Assembly (NCBI GenBank): GCA_030597275.1
Contig: JAUVSB010000048.1
Span: 1-8,860 of the forward strand
DNA: 8,860 nucleotides
Origin: Gammaproteobacteria bacterium
Lineage (GTDB): Bacteria; Pseudomonadota; Gammaproteobacteria; BMS3Bbin11
Reading direction: 5' to 3'
Below the pieces are notes generated by a model. It saw only the letters and a program-made list of their open reading frames with translations. It was not told where the DNA came from and did no database searches. Numbering within the stretch: position 1 is the first letter of the stretch; each line of letters starts with the position of its first letter. Below are positions 1-6,400 of the stretch, in pieces. A program made the position numbers and the translations under genes.

Positions 1-38
1 AACAGGGCCATGGGGATAAGAAAGTAGATTATTTCCAT
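1..38 (-). CDS. ccoS: CcoS, cbb3 oxidase maturation protein (5' end only, cut by window edge)
   Basis: On the minus strand an ATG at 38-36 opens a frame reading MEIIYFLIPMAL to the window edge (12 codons plus two bases). This matches the conserved start of the CcoS/FixS family, which begins MEI(L/I)Y-LIP and forms one short N-terminal membrane helix. CcoS is a protein of roughly 45-70 residues needed for correct insertion of redox cofactors, notably heme b and CuB, into CcoN. It lies 81 bp downstream of ccoI in the same direction, the usual ccoI-ccoS order, so the two are probably co-transcribed. A GGAA at 52-49 (minus) is a possible but distant ribosome binding site, 10 nt from the ATG. Only the first 12 residues are visible, so the call rests on this motif plus the neighbour; whether the rest is intact cannot be judged. 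Confidence 0.82.
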   Translation of the reverse strand, partial: MEIIYFLIPMAL

Positions 39-52
39 AAAAACACAGTTCC

Positions 53-115
53 AAGATCCAAGTTCCAAGATCCAAGTAAAAATCCCTAGTTCTTTGAGCT
101 TGGAACTTGGATCTT
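53..115 (-). repeat. 17-bp inverted repeat (hairpin) with 14-bp tandem duplication between ccoI and ccoS
   Basis: The arms at 53-69 and 99-115 are perfect 17-bp reverse complements (AAGATCCAAGTTCCAAG and its complement) separated by 29 bp. The left arm sits inside a tandem duplication of the 14-mer AGTTCCAAGATCCA (47-60 and 61-74), so the right arm can also pair with the second copy in a shorter 11-bp register (67-77 with 105-115). In the ccoI transcript the hairpin starts 4 nt after the stop codon. The bases following it toward ccoS include GTGTTTTT (46-39), so it could act as a partial terminator or a processing/stability element that sets the ccoI:ccoS ratio, or it may be a copy of a dispersed intergenic repeat. 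The stem is not GC-rich. The structure is seen directly; its role is inferred. Confidence 0.75.
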
Positions 116-119
116 CTTT

Positions 120-2555
120 TCACTTCGTCAACCTCATCGCATTAGCGACAACGATCAATGAGCTTGCTGACATGCCTAGTGCGGCCATCCAGGGTTGAAT
201 CAATCCCATGGCAGCCAGTGGCAATGCGGTAATATTATACGCCAAAGCCCAGCCCAGGTTCTGCCGAATTATTCGCATCATTTTTCTGGCCACCGTCATG
301 CCCCGATAGAGGATGTTCAGATCATTTCTGAATAACACCATATCTGCTGCTGCAGCAGCATATCGTGCGCCTTCACCCATGGCGATCGACACATCTGCGC
401 CAGCCAGTACTGGAGCGTCATTGACCCCATCACCGAGCATTGCCACGGTAGCACCCTGGTTTTGCAGTTCTCGTAATTGTTGTAATTTATCATCAGGTAA
501 CATGGCTGCCTGGTAATTGCTGATACCTAAACGCCCGGCCACAATGCTAACCGCCGTTTCATCATCGCCAGAGTAAAGCAAAGTCTTAACGTTGGCCTGC
601 TGCAATGTGTCTATCAAAGTACTTGCCTGCTCACGGAGTGAATCCTGAAGCACAAAGACAGCCAGTAGCTGAGTATCATCTGCCAGCAGCACACGTGTTC
701 CATCTTCCAGGGAGTTTTGCTGCTCTGCAGACATTGCCTGGCCTGTTTGCTGTTGAATGAAGCTTGAATTACCCAGATACAATCGCTTAGCTCCGACATT
801 CCCTGCTATGCCACCACCCGGAGTACTGATGATTTCATCAACAACTAGCAGATCATCTCTAATAGCATCCAGAAAAGCCCGGGCAATGGGATGTTCAGAA
901 CGTGATTCCAGCGAAGCCGCCTGTAACAGACAGGCGGCTTCATCGAGCCCATCATTGAGACACTGTGTTTGTGTGATTTCCAGGTATCCATCCGTCAGAG
1001 TGCCGGTTTTATCAAATACAAAATGACTGACCTTTGCCAGAGTTTCCAGCGCATGTCCCCTGCTGCACAGCAGTCCATCACGAATTAATGTCCCGGTTGC
1101 GGCTGTGATTGCAGCAGGTGTTGCCAGCGACAAAGCACAGGGACAGGTCACGACAAGTACCGCAATAGTAATAGGCAGCCACTGGGATGGGTCATTGAAA
1201 TACCAGTAGGTCGCGACTGCAGCCGCCAGCAGCAGTATGGCAACAACAAAACGAGAAGCGACCCGGTCGGCCAGGCGGGCAATGGCCGGTTTTTCAGATT
1301 GTGCACGCTCAACCAGACTTAGTATGGTTGAAAGTACGGTTTCCTGACCGCTTTTCGTCACACGAAGTCGAATGGGGCTTTCTATATTGATGCTGCCGCC
1401 TATGACTTTATCACCCACTTGTTTACGACAGGGCCGGCTTTCACCGGTCAGCAGTGATTCATCCATTGATGAACTGCCTTCAATGACTTCACCGTCAGAT
1501 GGTATGGTTTCACCGGGTTTCACCTGCACGATGTCACCGGGCTCCAGTTCCTGGGCGGCAACGACTTCTGTGCGATTACCCGCCAGCTCACGTAATGCTG
1601 TTGTCGCCTGCGACTGAATCAGAGCCTCGGTATGCTCGGAGGCTTTTTTACGTGCTACCAGCTCCAGGTAGCGTGCGGTCAGCAAAAAGAAGATGAACAT
1701 CACGACAGAATCGAAATACACATGCTCGCCACGTCCCATCATGGTAAACAGGCTGCCGGCAAAGGCGATCGCGATACCGAGACTAATGGGGACATCCATG
1801 CCCGCCCTTTTATGACGCAGATCACGCCAGGCGGCACGGTAAAAAGGCCAGCCGCTATATAGAAATACGGGCAGTGTCAGCAGCAAGCTTACCCACTGCA
1901 AAAAGGTCCGGTACTGCTGTTCCATCCCCCACCAGCTGCCGCTATACATGGCAATGGAGAACATCATCACCTGCATGCCCAATGCACCGGCCAGCCCCAG
2001 TCTCTTGAGATAATCCTTGCGCTGCTTCTCAAGCAGCTGTTGATGCTGGCTGGGATCATACGGGTGTGCGATATAACCTATTTCTGAAATGGCCTTGAGG
2101 ATATCTGACAATTTTAGCTGTCGATCATCCCAGACTACGCGTGCACGATGGGTCGAGTAATTAACCTGCGCTTCCTGCACCCCCGGTAAGGCCTTGATAT
2201 GCTGCTCATTGAGCCAGACACAGGCGGCACAATCGATCCCTTCAAGAATTAATGAGGCTTCTCTTATATGTTCAGCACTACGTCGAACGAAGCTTTTCTG
2301 CACTTCTTCGCGATCATAGACTTCCATCTGGCGCAGCGTTTCAGGCACTAAATCCTTTGCTGTAGCACTCGTCTCTGTGCGATAGCGATAATAATTCTCC
2401 ATGCCGCCATCGACGATCGCCTGGGCTACGGCCTGGCAGCCCCGGCAGCACATCGGCTGCGGCTGCTGATCGATAACGACTTCAATTTTCAGACCGGCAG
2501 GAACCGGTAATCCGCAATGAAAACAGTGTTTGTCCTGTTCTTTTTCCGATGCCAT
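120..2555 (-). CDS. ccoI: CcoI/FixI-type copper-translocating P1B-type ATPase for cbb3 oxidase assembly
   Basis: Inner-membrane P-type ATPase of 811 aa that exports Cu(I) to the periplasmic side for CuB of the cbb3 oxidase; in this subfamily the job is metalloenzyme assembly rather than copper detoxification. Visible in order: an N-terminal Cys-rich metal-binding region special to CcoI/FixI (CFHC at 11-14, CCRGC at 36-40); a heavy-metal-associated domain with CAAC at 109-112; two membrane helices around 186-238; two more around 256-298; the actuator motif TGES at 370-373; the ion-binding CPC at 471-473; the phosphorylation motif DKTGT with Asp515; the nucleotide-binding HP pair at 555-556; the hinge GDGVND at 708-713; and two final helices holding N774 and the MSASS motif near 795-799. 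All catalytic elements are intact and the length is typical. The ATG at 2555-2553 has no clear Shine-Dalgarno sequence. The gene is divergent from ccoN, not downstream of ccoH as in many relatives, and shares the FNR-box region with ccoN. Confidence 0.95.
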   Translation of the reverse strand: MASEKEQDKHCFHCGLPVPAGLKIEVVIDQQPQPMCCRGCQAVAQAIVDGGMENYYRYRTETSATAKDLVPETLRQMEVYDREEVQKSFVRRSAEHIREASLILEGIDCAACVWLNEQHIKALPGVQEAQVNYSTHRARVVWDDRQLKLSDILKAISEIGYIAHPYDPSQHQQLLEKQRKDYLKRLGLAGALGMQVMMFSIAMYSGSWWGMEQQYRTFLQWVSLLLTLPVFLYSGWPFYRAAWRDLRHKRAGMDVPISLGIAIAFAGSLFTMMGRGEHVYFDSVVMFIFFLLTARYLELVARKKASEHTEALIQSQATTALRELAGNRTEVVAAQELEPGDIVQVKPGETIPSDGEVIEGSSSMDESLLTGESRPCRKQVGDKVIGGSINIESPIRLRVTKSGQETVLSTILSLVERAQSEKPAIARLADRVASRFVVAILLLAAAVATYWYFNDPSQWLPITIAVLVVTCPCALSLATPAAITAATGTLIRDGLLCSRGHALETLAKVSHFVFDKTGTLTDGYLEITQTQCLNDGLDEAACLLQAASLESRSEHPIARAFLDAIRDDLLVVDEIISTPGGGIAGNVGAKRLYLGNSSFIQQQTGQAMSAEQQNSLEDGTRVLLADDTQLLAVFVLQDSLREQASTLIDTLQQANVKTLLYSGDDETAVSIVAGRLGISNYQAAMLPDDKLQQLRELQNQGATVAMLGDGVNDAPVLAGADVSIAMGEGARYAAAAADMVLFRNDLNILYRGMTVARKMMRIIRQNLGWALAYNITALPLAAMGLIQPWMAALGMSASSLIVVANAMRLTK

Positions 2556-2610
2556 TATTAATTTGAACGTGTGTGCAATAACACAGATTTATGCCTTTAT
2601 GAGAGTAATT

Positions 2611-2624
2611 TTGATCTAAATCAA
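2611..2624. promoter_or_regulatory. FNR/Anr-type operator, perfect consensus
   Basis: TTGATCTAAATCAA is a perfect match to the FNR/Anr/FixK consensus TTGAT-N4-ATCAA. Its centre (2617.5) lies about 42 bp before the transcription start predicted from the -10 at 2648-2653, which is class II activator spacing. This predicts induction of ccoNOQP when oxygen falls. The site is palindromic and also lies 56 bp upstream of the ccoI start codon, so it may serve the leftward ccoIS unit too. The match and spacing are seen directly; oxygen control is inferred from the known behaviour of this operator at cco loci. Confidence 0.92.
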
Positions 2625-2647
2625 AGTGCAGAAATGATGATTTTATG

Positions 2648-2653
2648 TATAAT
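2648..2653 (+). promoter_or_regulatory. -10 element of the ccoNOQP promoter
   Basis: TATAAT, identical to the sigma-70 consensus, lies 23 bp downstream of the FNR box. No good -35 hexamer is needed, because in a class II promoter the activator covers that position. Predicted transcription start is near 2660, leaving a leader of about 155 nt before the ccoN ATG. Confidence 0.8.
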
Positions 2654-2659
2654 CTGCAT

Positions 2660-2814
2660 CACATCTAAACAAATTAGCCGTACGTTTGCTCCATTTTATG
2701 ACAAACGATCAGGTTTTTTTGGGCAGATGATGAATTATAAGTAAATCATAATATACTTTTTTGGAAACAAAAAATCACTTACAAACGACCCGAAACTTTC
2801 AGTTGAGAATAAGC
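2660..2814 (+). other. Long untranslated leader of ccoN with possible structure
   Basis: About 155 nt separate the predicted transcription start from the ccoN ATG, with no convincing reading frame. CGTTTG (2683-2688) can pair with CAAACG (2702-2707), and a run of seven T follows at 2713-2719. An outer helix is possible between CATC-AC-ATCT (2657-2666) and AGATGATG (2725-2732). The octamer ACAAACGA occurs at 2701-2708 and again at 2781-2788. The region is AT-rich, so some of this may be chance; no known riboswitch class is recognised. Confidence 0.35.
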
Positions 2815-4239
2815 ATGCAAGAAACCTACAACTATAAAGTGGTACGTCAATTTTCGATAATGACCGTTGTCTGGGGTATTGTCGGCATGCTGGTAGGCGT
2901 CATTATTGCCTCCCAGTTAGCCTGGCCTGCCCTGAATTTTGATATACCCTGGCTGACTTTCAGCCGCTTACGCCCCTTACACACCAATGCTGTGATCTTT
3001 GCCTTTGGTGGCTCTGCGCTTTTCGCGACCTCGTATTATATTGTACAGCGCACCTGTCATGCGAAACTCTTTGCCCCGGCACTGGCAGCCTTCACCTTCT
3101 GGGGCTGGCAACTCGTTATCGTACTCGCTGCAGTAACCTTGCCTTTAGGTTATACCACTTCGAAGGAATATGCTGAGCTGGAATGGCCAATTGATATTCT
3201 CCTCACTGTGGTCTGGGTATCGTATGCAATCGTTTTCTTTGGCACTATCGTCAAAAGAAAAGTTAAACATATTTATGTCGCCAACTGGTTTCTGGGCTCT
3301 TTCATACTGACTGTCGCCGTGCTGCATCTCGGTAATAGTGCAGCACTGCCTGTTAGCCTGATGGGGATGAAATCCTATTCAGCCTATGCCGGTGTACAGG
3401 ATGCCATGGTGCAATGGTGGTATGGACATAATGCCGTAGGTTTCTTTCTGACTGCCGGCTTCCTCGGTATGATGTACTACTTCATGCCTAAAGCGGCAGG
3501 TCGTCCTGTCTATTCCTATCGTTTATCAGTGGTGCATTTCTGGGCACTGGCCTTTACCTATATCTGGGCCGGCCCGCATCACCTGATGTACACCGCACTG
3601 CCTGACTGGACACAGTCGCTGGGCATGGTTATGTCACTGATTCTGCTTGCTCCCAGCTGGGGTGGCATGATTAACGGCATCATGACCCTGTCAGGTGCCT
3701 GGGACAAGCTGCGTACTGACCCGATACTTAAATTCCTTGTGGTAGCCATCTCCTTTTACGGTATGTCTACATTTGAAGGCCCGATGATGGCCATCAAAAC
3801 CGTCAACGCACTGTCTCATTACACTGACTGGACCATCGGCCATGTACATGCCGGCGCTCTGGGCTGGGTAGCCATGATATCTATCGGCTCTATGTACTTC
3901 CTTATCCCTCGCCTTTTCGGCAAAACAGAGATGTACAGTGTCCGCCTGATAGAAACCCATTTCTGGATTTCTACCCTGGGCGTAGTGCTTTACATCGCTT
4001 CAATGTGGATTTCTGGTGTTATGCAGGGCCTGATGTGGCGTGCAACCAATGCCGATGGCACGCTCACCTATAGCTTCATTGAGAGTGTTGCAGCGATGCA
4101 TCCATTTTATGTCACTCGAACTCTGGGTGGACTGGTGTTCTTCAGTGGCATGTTGCTGATGGCATACAATGTCTGGAAAACCATCAAGGCTGACGATGCT
4201 TCGCCTGTCGATGCAATCATTCCAGAACCGGCTCATTAA
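2815..4239 (+). CDS. ccoN: cbb3-type cytochrome c oxidase subunit I (catalytic)
   Basis: Catalytic heme-copper subunit of the inner-membrane cbb3 oxidase, which reduces O2 to water at the b3-CuB centre and pumps protons. From the ATG at 2815 the protein is 474 aa, the normal CcoN length, starting MQETYNYKVVRQF as expected for the family. Predicted ligands are all present: His56 and His345 for low-spin heme b, His343 for heme b3 (motif GHVHAGALGW), and His205, His255 and His256 for CuB. Tyr249 is in place for the cross-link with His205 that is characteristic of this oxidase class. Glu121 and Glu123 (YAELEWP) and Glu321 (TFEGP) are the conserved acidic residues near the heme propionates and active site. 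A frame extension to a TTG at 2761 is possible but has no ribosome binding site and would add a non-homologous stretch, whereas 2815 has GAGA at 2805-2808. It is the first gene of ccoNOQP, under the FNR-type promoter. Confidence 0.97.
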   Translation: MQETYNYKVVRQFSIMTVVWGIVGMLVGVIIASQLAWPALNFDIPWLTFSRLRPLHTNAVIFAFGGSALFATSYYIVQRTCHAKLFAPALAAFTFWGWQLVIVLAAVTLPLGYTTSKEYAELEWPIDILLTVVWVSYAIVFFGTIVKRKVKHIYVANWFLGSFILTVAVLHLGNSAALPVSLMGMKSYSAYAGVQDAMVQWWYGHNAVGFFLTAGFLGMMYYFMPKAAGRPVYSYRLSVVHFWALAFTYIWAGPHHLMYTALPDWTQSLGMVMSLILLAPSWGGMINGIMTLSGAWDKLRTDPILKFLVVAISFYGMSTFEGPMMAIKTVNALSHYTDWTIGHVHAGALGWVAMISIGSMYFLIPRLFGKTEMYSVRLIETHFWISTLGVVLYIASMWISGVMQGLMWRATNADGTLTYSFIESVAAMHPFYVTRTLGGLVFFSGMLLMAYNVWKTIKADDASPVDAIIPEPAH

Positions 4240-4244
4240 GGAGG
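4238..4244 (+). promoter_or_regulatory. Strong Shine-Dalgarno sequence fixing the ccoO start
   Basis: AAGGAGG overlaps the ccoN stop codon and lies 8 nt before the ATG at 4253. It settles the ccoO start against a longer in-frame extension (4169) that would overlap the end of ccoN. It is much stronger than the site before ccoN. Confidence 0.85.
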
Positions 4245-4252
4245 AGACAAAA

Positions 4253-4864
4253 ATGTCACTACAAACAAAAGCAGAAAAAAGCGTTCCTCTTTTAATCATC
4301 CTGAGCATCATTGTCATTTCCTTTGGCGGGCTGGTTGAAATTGTTCCACTATTTTTCATGAAATCAACCACTCAGCCGATTGAAGGTCTGAAACCCTATA
4401 CAGCGATGCAGCTGACTGGTCGTGATCTCTACATTCGTGATGGCTGCAACACCTGTCATTCACAGATGATTCGTCCTTTCCGCGCAGAAACTGAACGTTA
4501 TGGACACTACTCACTCGCCAGTGAGTTTATCTATGACCGTCCGTTCCTGTGGGGGTCAAAACGTACCGGACCTGACCTGCATCGTGTCGGCGGCCGCTAT
4601 AGTGATGAATGGCACAGAATCCATCTGACCAATCCTCGCGATGTAGTCCCCCAATCTGTTATGCCGGGTTACCCCTGGTTGGCAGAAAACAGTGTAGAAG
4701 GCGACAATATCGCTGAGAAAATGAAAACCCTCAGAATGCTGGGCGTCCCTTACACTGATGAGGATATCGCCGGTGCTGCAGATAAACTGAAAGGCAAAAC
4801 CGAGATGGATGCCATGATCGCCTATCTGCAAAATATGGGTTCTACTATCCCGGCCGTGAGGTAG
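4253..4864 (+). CDS. ccoO: cbb3-type cytochrome c oxidase subunit II (monoheme cytochrome c)
   Basis: Membrane-anchored monoheme cytochrome c subunit of 203 aa that passes electrons from CcoP to CcoN. One N-terminal membrane helix (about residues 12-35) anchors a periplasmic cytochrome domain. The heme c attachment motif is CNTCH at 65-69, followed by the family signature SQMIRPFRAE; Met137 in SVMPGYPWL is the likely second axial ligand. Length and motifs are typical of CcoO/FixO. It starts 13 bp after ccoN behind a near-ideal Shine-Dalgarno sequence, and its last codons contain the GAGG (4858-4861) that probably serves ccoQ. Confidence 0.97.
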   Translation: MSLQTKAEKSVPLLIILSIIVISFGGLVEIVPLFFMKSTTQPIEGLKPYTAMQLTGRDLYIRDGCNTCHSQMIRPFRAETERYGHYSLASEFIYDRPFLWGSKRTGPDLHRVGGRYSDEWHRIHLTNPRDVVPQSVMPGYPWLAENSVEGDNIAEKMKTLRMLGVPYTDEDIAGAADKLKGKTEMDAMIAYLQNMGSTIPAVR

Positions 4865-4869
4865 AGAAT

Positions 4870-5058
4870 ATGGATACTGTCAATTTCCATATTTTGTGGA
4901 CCGTAGCGCTGTTCATACTGTTTATCGCCATTATTATCTGGGCGTGGAGCAGTAAGCGAAAAGAAGAATTTGATGAACTTGCAAACCTGCCTCTGGATGA
5001 GGAAAAGTTTGCAAATCAAGTTGAAGAAAACACATCAGGGAGAAAATACAATGCCTGA
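4870..5058 (+). CDS. ccoQ: cbb3-type cytochrome c oxidase small subunit CcoQ/FixQ
   Basis: A 62-aa protein with one N-terminal membrane helix (about residues 7-26) followed by a charged cytoplasmic tail beginning SSKRKEEFDEL, the usual CcoQ/FixQ architecture. CcoQ is a non-catalytic subunit that helps stabilise the complex, particularly its association with CcoP. It starts 5 bp after the ccoO stop; GAGG at 4858-4861, inside the end of ccoO, is 8 nt before the ATG. Its last 8 bases are shared with the start of ccoP, so translation of the two is likely coupled. The call comes from position, size and topology, as the family is weakly conserved in sequence. Confidence 0.93.
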   Translation: MDTVNFHILWTVALFILFIAIIIWAWSSKRKEEFDELANLPLDEEKFANQVEENTSGRKYNA

Positions 5059-5971
5059 ATATGATTTAATGTCGGATTTCACCAGCCCATTCTGGCCATG
5101 GTTTATCTTTATCGTCACTATCGGCGGAATTTTCTGGTGCTTTTACCTGCTCATGTCGCAAAAGAATGCAGGCGATGTAGCAGAAGGTCAAGAGGCTCAA
5201 CCCACTGGTCATAAGTGGGATGATGACCTTGAAGAGCTCAATAACCCCCTGCCTCGCTGGTGGTTGCAGATGTTCATTGCCACCAACATTTTTGGTCTGG
5301 TGTACCTGGTGCTTTACCCGGGCATTGCCGTATTTGACGGCGTACTCGGCTGGAGCCAGGTTGGTCAGTACAACACCGAAATGGAAGTCGCTGAAGAAAA
5401 ATATGGTGCGCAGTATGTTAACTATCTGAAACAGGATGTCGTGACTCTGGCAAAAAACAAAGATGCCATCACCACAGGCAGTCGCCTTTTCAGTACCTAT
5501 TGCACACAGTGTCACGGCAGTGATGCTGGTGGCGGCCCGGGTTTCCCAAACCTGCGTGATAGTCACTGGTTATGGGGCGGTGAAGCTGCACAGATCAAGC
5601 AGACTATTACCAGCGGCCGTCTGGGGGCAATGCCTGCCTGGGGTGCTGTTCTGGGTGATGATGGTGCTAATAATGTTGTAGCCTATGTCATGTCTTTAAG
5701 CGGCAGAAAAACATCTGGTGACGTTGATGCTGGCAAAGAAAAATTCCAGCAGTTATGTGTTGCCTGCCACGGTGCTGAAGCAAAGGGTAATATCGCTCTT
5801 GGCGCGCCTGACCTGACTGATGACAGCTTGGTCTATGGCAGTTCCCGCCGCACTATTGAAAAGACCATCAAGGAAGGACGTAATGGTCGCATGCCGGCAT
5901 TTGGTGAGTTCCTCGGTGAAGGCAAGATCCACTTGCTCTCGGCTTATGTGTACAGCCTGTCACTTGAATAG
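5051..5971 (+). CDS. ccoP: cbb3-type cytochrome c oxidase subunit III (diheme cytochrome c)
   Basis: Diheme membrane cytochrome c of 306 aa that accepts electrons from soluble cytochrome c and relays them through CcoO to the active site. Two N-terminal membrane helices are visible (about 14-36 and 72-97), the two-helix form of CcoP, linked by an acidic cytoplasmic segment. WWLQMFIATNIFGLVYLVLYP is a family hallmark within the second helix. Two periplasmic cytochrome domains follow, with heme motifs CTQCH (151-155) and CVACH (236-240). The likely axial methionines are Met194 (GAMPAWG) and Met281 (GRMPAFG). The ATG at 5051 is chosen because AGGGAG (5037-5042) lies 8 nt before it and the family start MPEYDLMSDFTS- follows; an in-frame ATG at 4970 would overlap most of the ccoQ tail. 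It overlaps ccoQ by 8 bp and is followed by a strong terminator. Confidence 0.97.
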   Translation: MPEYDLMSDFTSPFWPWFIFIVTIGGIFWCFYLLMSQKNAGDVAEGQEAQPTGHKWDDDLEELNNPLPRWWLQMFIATNIFGLVYLVLYPGIAVFDGVLGWSQVGQYNTEMEVAEEKYGAQYVNYLKQDVVTLAKNKDAITTGSRLFSTYCTQCHGSDAGGGPGFPNLRDSHWLWGGEAAQIKQTITSGRLGAMPAWGAVLGDDGANNVVAYVMSLSGRKTSGDVDAGKEKFQQLCVACHGAEAKGNIALGAPDLTDDSLVYGSSRRTIEKTIKEGRNGRMPAFGEFLGEGKIHLLSAYVYSLSLE

Positions 5972-5983
5972 TGTCCGTCTCAA

Positions 5984-6007
5984 ACAGCTGGTGTAAAACC
6001 AGGCTGT
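5984..6007 (+). other. Imperfect hairpin between ccoP stop and the terminator
   Basis: ACAGC (5984-5988) pairs with GCTGT (6003-6007), and the adjacent TGGT (5989-5992) with ACCA (5998-6001) across a one-base bulge. It lies just upstream of the main terminator and could protect the 3' end of the ccoNOQP message. No T run follows, so it is not a terminator by itself. Confidence 0.4.
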
Positions 6008-6013
6008 ATATTT

Positions 6014-6045
6014 AAAATACCGGGCAATATGCCCGGTATTTTTTT
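6014..6045 (+). terminator. Intrinsic (rho-independent) terminator after ccoP
   Basis: A perfect stem with core ATACCGGGC / GCCCGGTAT, extended by A-T pairs to 12 bp, closes a 5-nt loop (6026-6030) and runs directly into seven T (6039-6045). It ends the ccoNOQP transcript about 40 bp after the ccoP stop and separates the structural genes from the downstream genes. The flanking A run also allows some function in the reverse direction. Confidence 0.9.
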
Positions 6046-6096
6046 ATTTCCATAGAGTAAAATAGCAGGCACTACCATTAATGCTTGAGGTGCAAA

Positions 6097-6351
6097 ATGT
6101 CTGAGAAAGAAGAAATCCCAAAAATTCAGCGTGTGGTTGCCGTTCTATGGCCATCTTTCCTGACGTCAGGAGCTGCAATGATCCTGTTTTACTGGATCTT
6201 TTCTCCTGGCGAAGTATTTCCTGAACTTTACGCCAGCGGCGTCAGTAACATGGCCTTCTATTCAATAACATTTTTATTTTTATGGCTCACCACACTGACA
6301 TCCTGTCTGCTTTCCTGTTACTTCCTGCGACCCTGTAGCCGCTGCAACTAA
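6097..6351 (+). CDS. Small two-helix membrane protein of unknown function in the cco cluster
   Basis: An 84-aa protein with a charged N-terminus (MSEKEEIPKIQR), then the motif RVVAVLWPSF leading into a first membrane helix (about 14-36), a polar loop, and a second helix (about 54-77). It ends in a short tail with four cysteines in the last 15 residues: Cys70, Cys74, Cys80 and Cys83, giving CxxxC and CxxC. From memory, short uncharacterised proteobacterial proteins with a similar RV-A-LWPSF start and a C-terminal Arg-Cys are known; I know of no assigned function. The ATG at 6097 is preferred over an upstream TTG (6085) because GAGG (6087-6090) lies 6 nt before it. It sits between the ccoP terminator and ccoG, so a role in oxidase assembly or copper handling is plausible from context only. 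A weak -10-like TAAAAT (6058-6063) could start transcription here. Confidence 0.8.
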   Translation: MSEKEEIPKIQRVVAVLWPSFLTSGAAMILFYWIFSPGEVFPELYASGVSNMAFYSITFLFLWLTTLTSCLLSCYFLRPCSRCN

Positions 6352-6400
6352 GCAGACAACAGCCCACTTTTTTATTCTCCCCAGTCAAGAGATAACCAAC

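Noticed and set aside
47..77. Possible CRISPR-like or satellite repeat
   Set aside because: There are only two adjacent 14-bp copies and a 3-base remnant, with no spacers and no cas genes; it is better described as part of the hairpin.
2727..2744. Leader peptide MMNYK in the ccoN leader
   Set aside because: Five codons with no proper ribosome binding site and no regulatory codon run; expected by chance.
2761..2814. N-terminal extension of CcoN from a TTG at 2761
   Set aside because: No ribosome binding site precedes the TTG, and the extra 18 residues do not look like CcoN. The ATG at 2815 gives the usual 474-aa length and family start.
4169..4252. Longer ccoO reading from 4169
   Set aside because: It would overlap the end of ccoN by 71 bp. 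The ATG at 4253 has a near-perfect Shine-Dalgarno sequence and a family-like start.
4970..5050. Longer ccoP reading from an ATG at 4970
   Set aside because: It would overlap the cytoplasmic tail of ccoQ in another frame. The ATG at 5051 has AGGGAG at proper spacing and the conserved CcoP start.
5066..5566. 166-codon open frame on the minus strand inside ccoP
   Set aside because: It is antisense to a well-conserved gene, with no recognisable domain and no promoter or ribosome binding site; it is a shadow frame.
6352..6400. Terminator between the 84-aa gene and ccoG
   Set aside because: Only a 4-bp CTGC/GCAG stem is present, well separated from the T run at 6368-6373, which is too weak to call.
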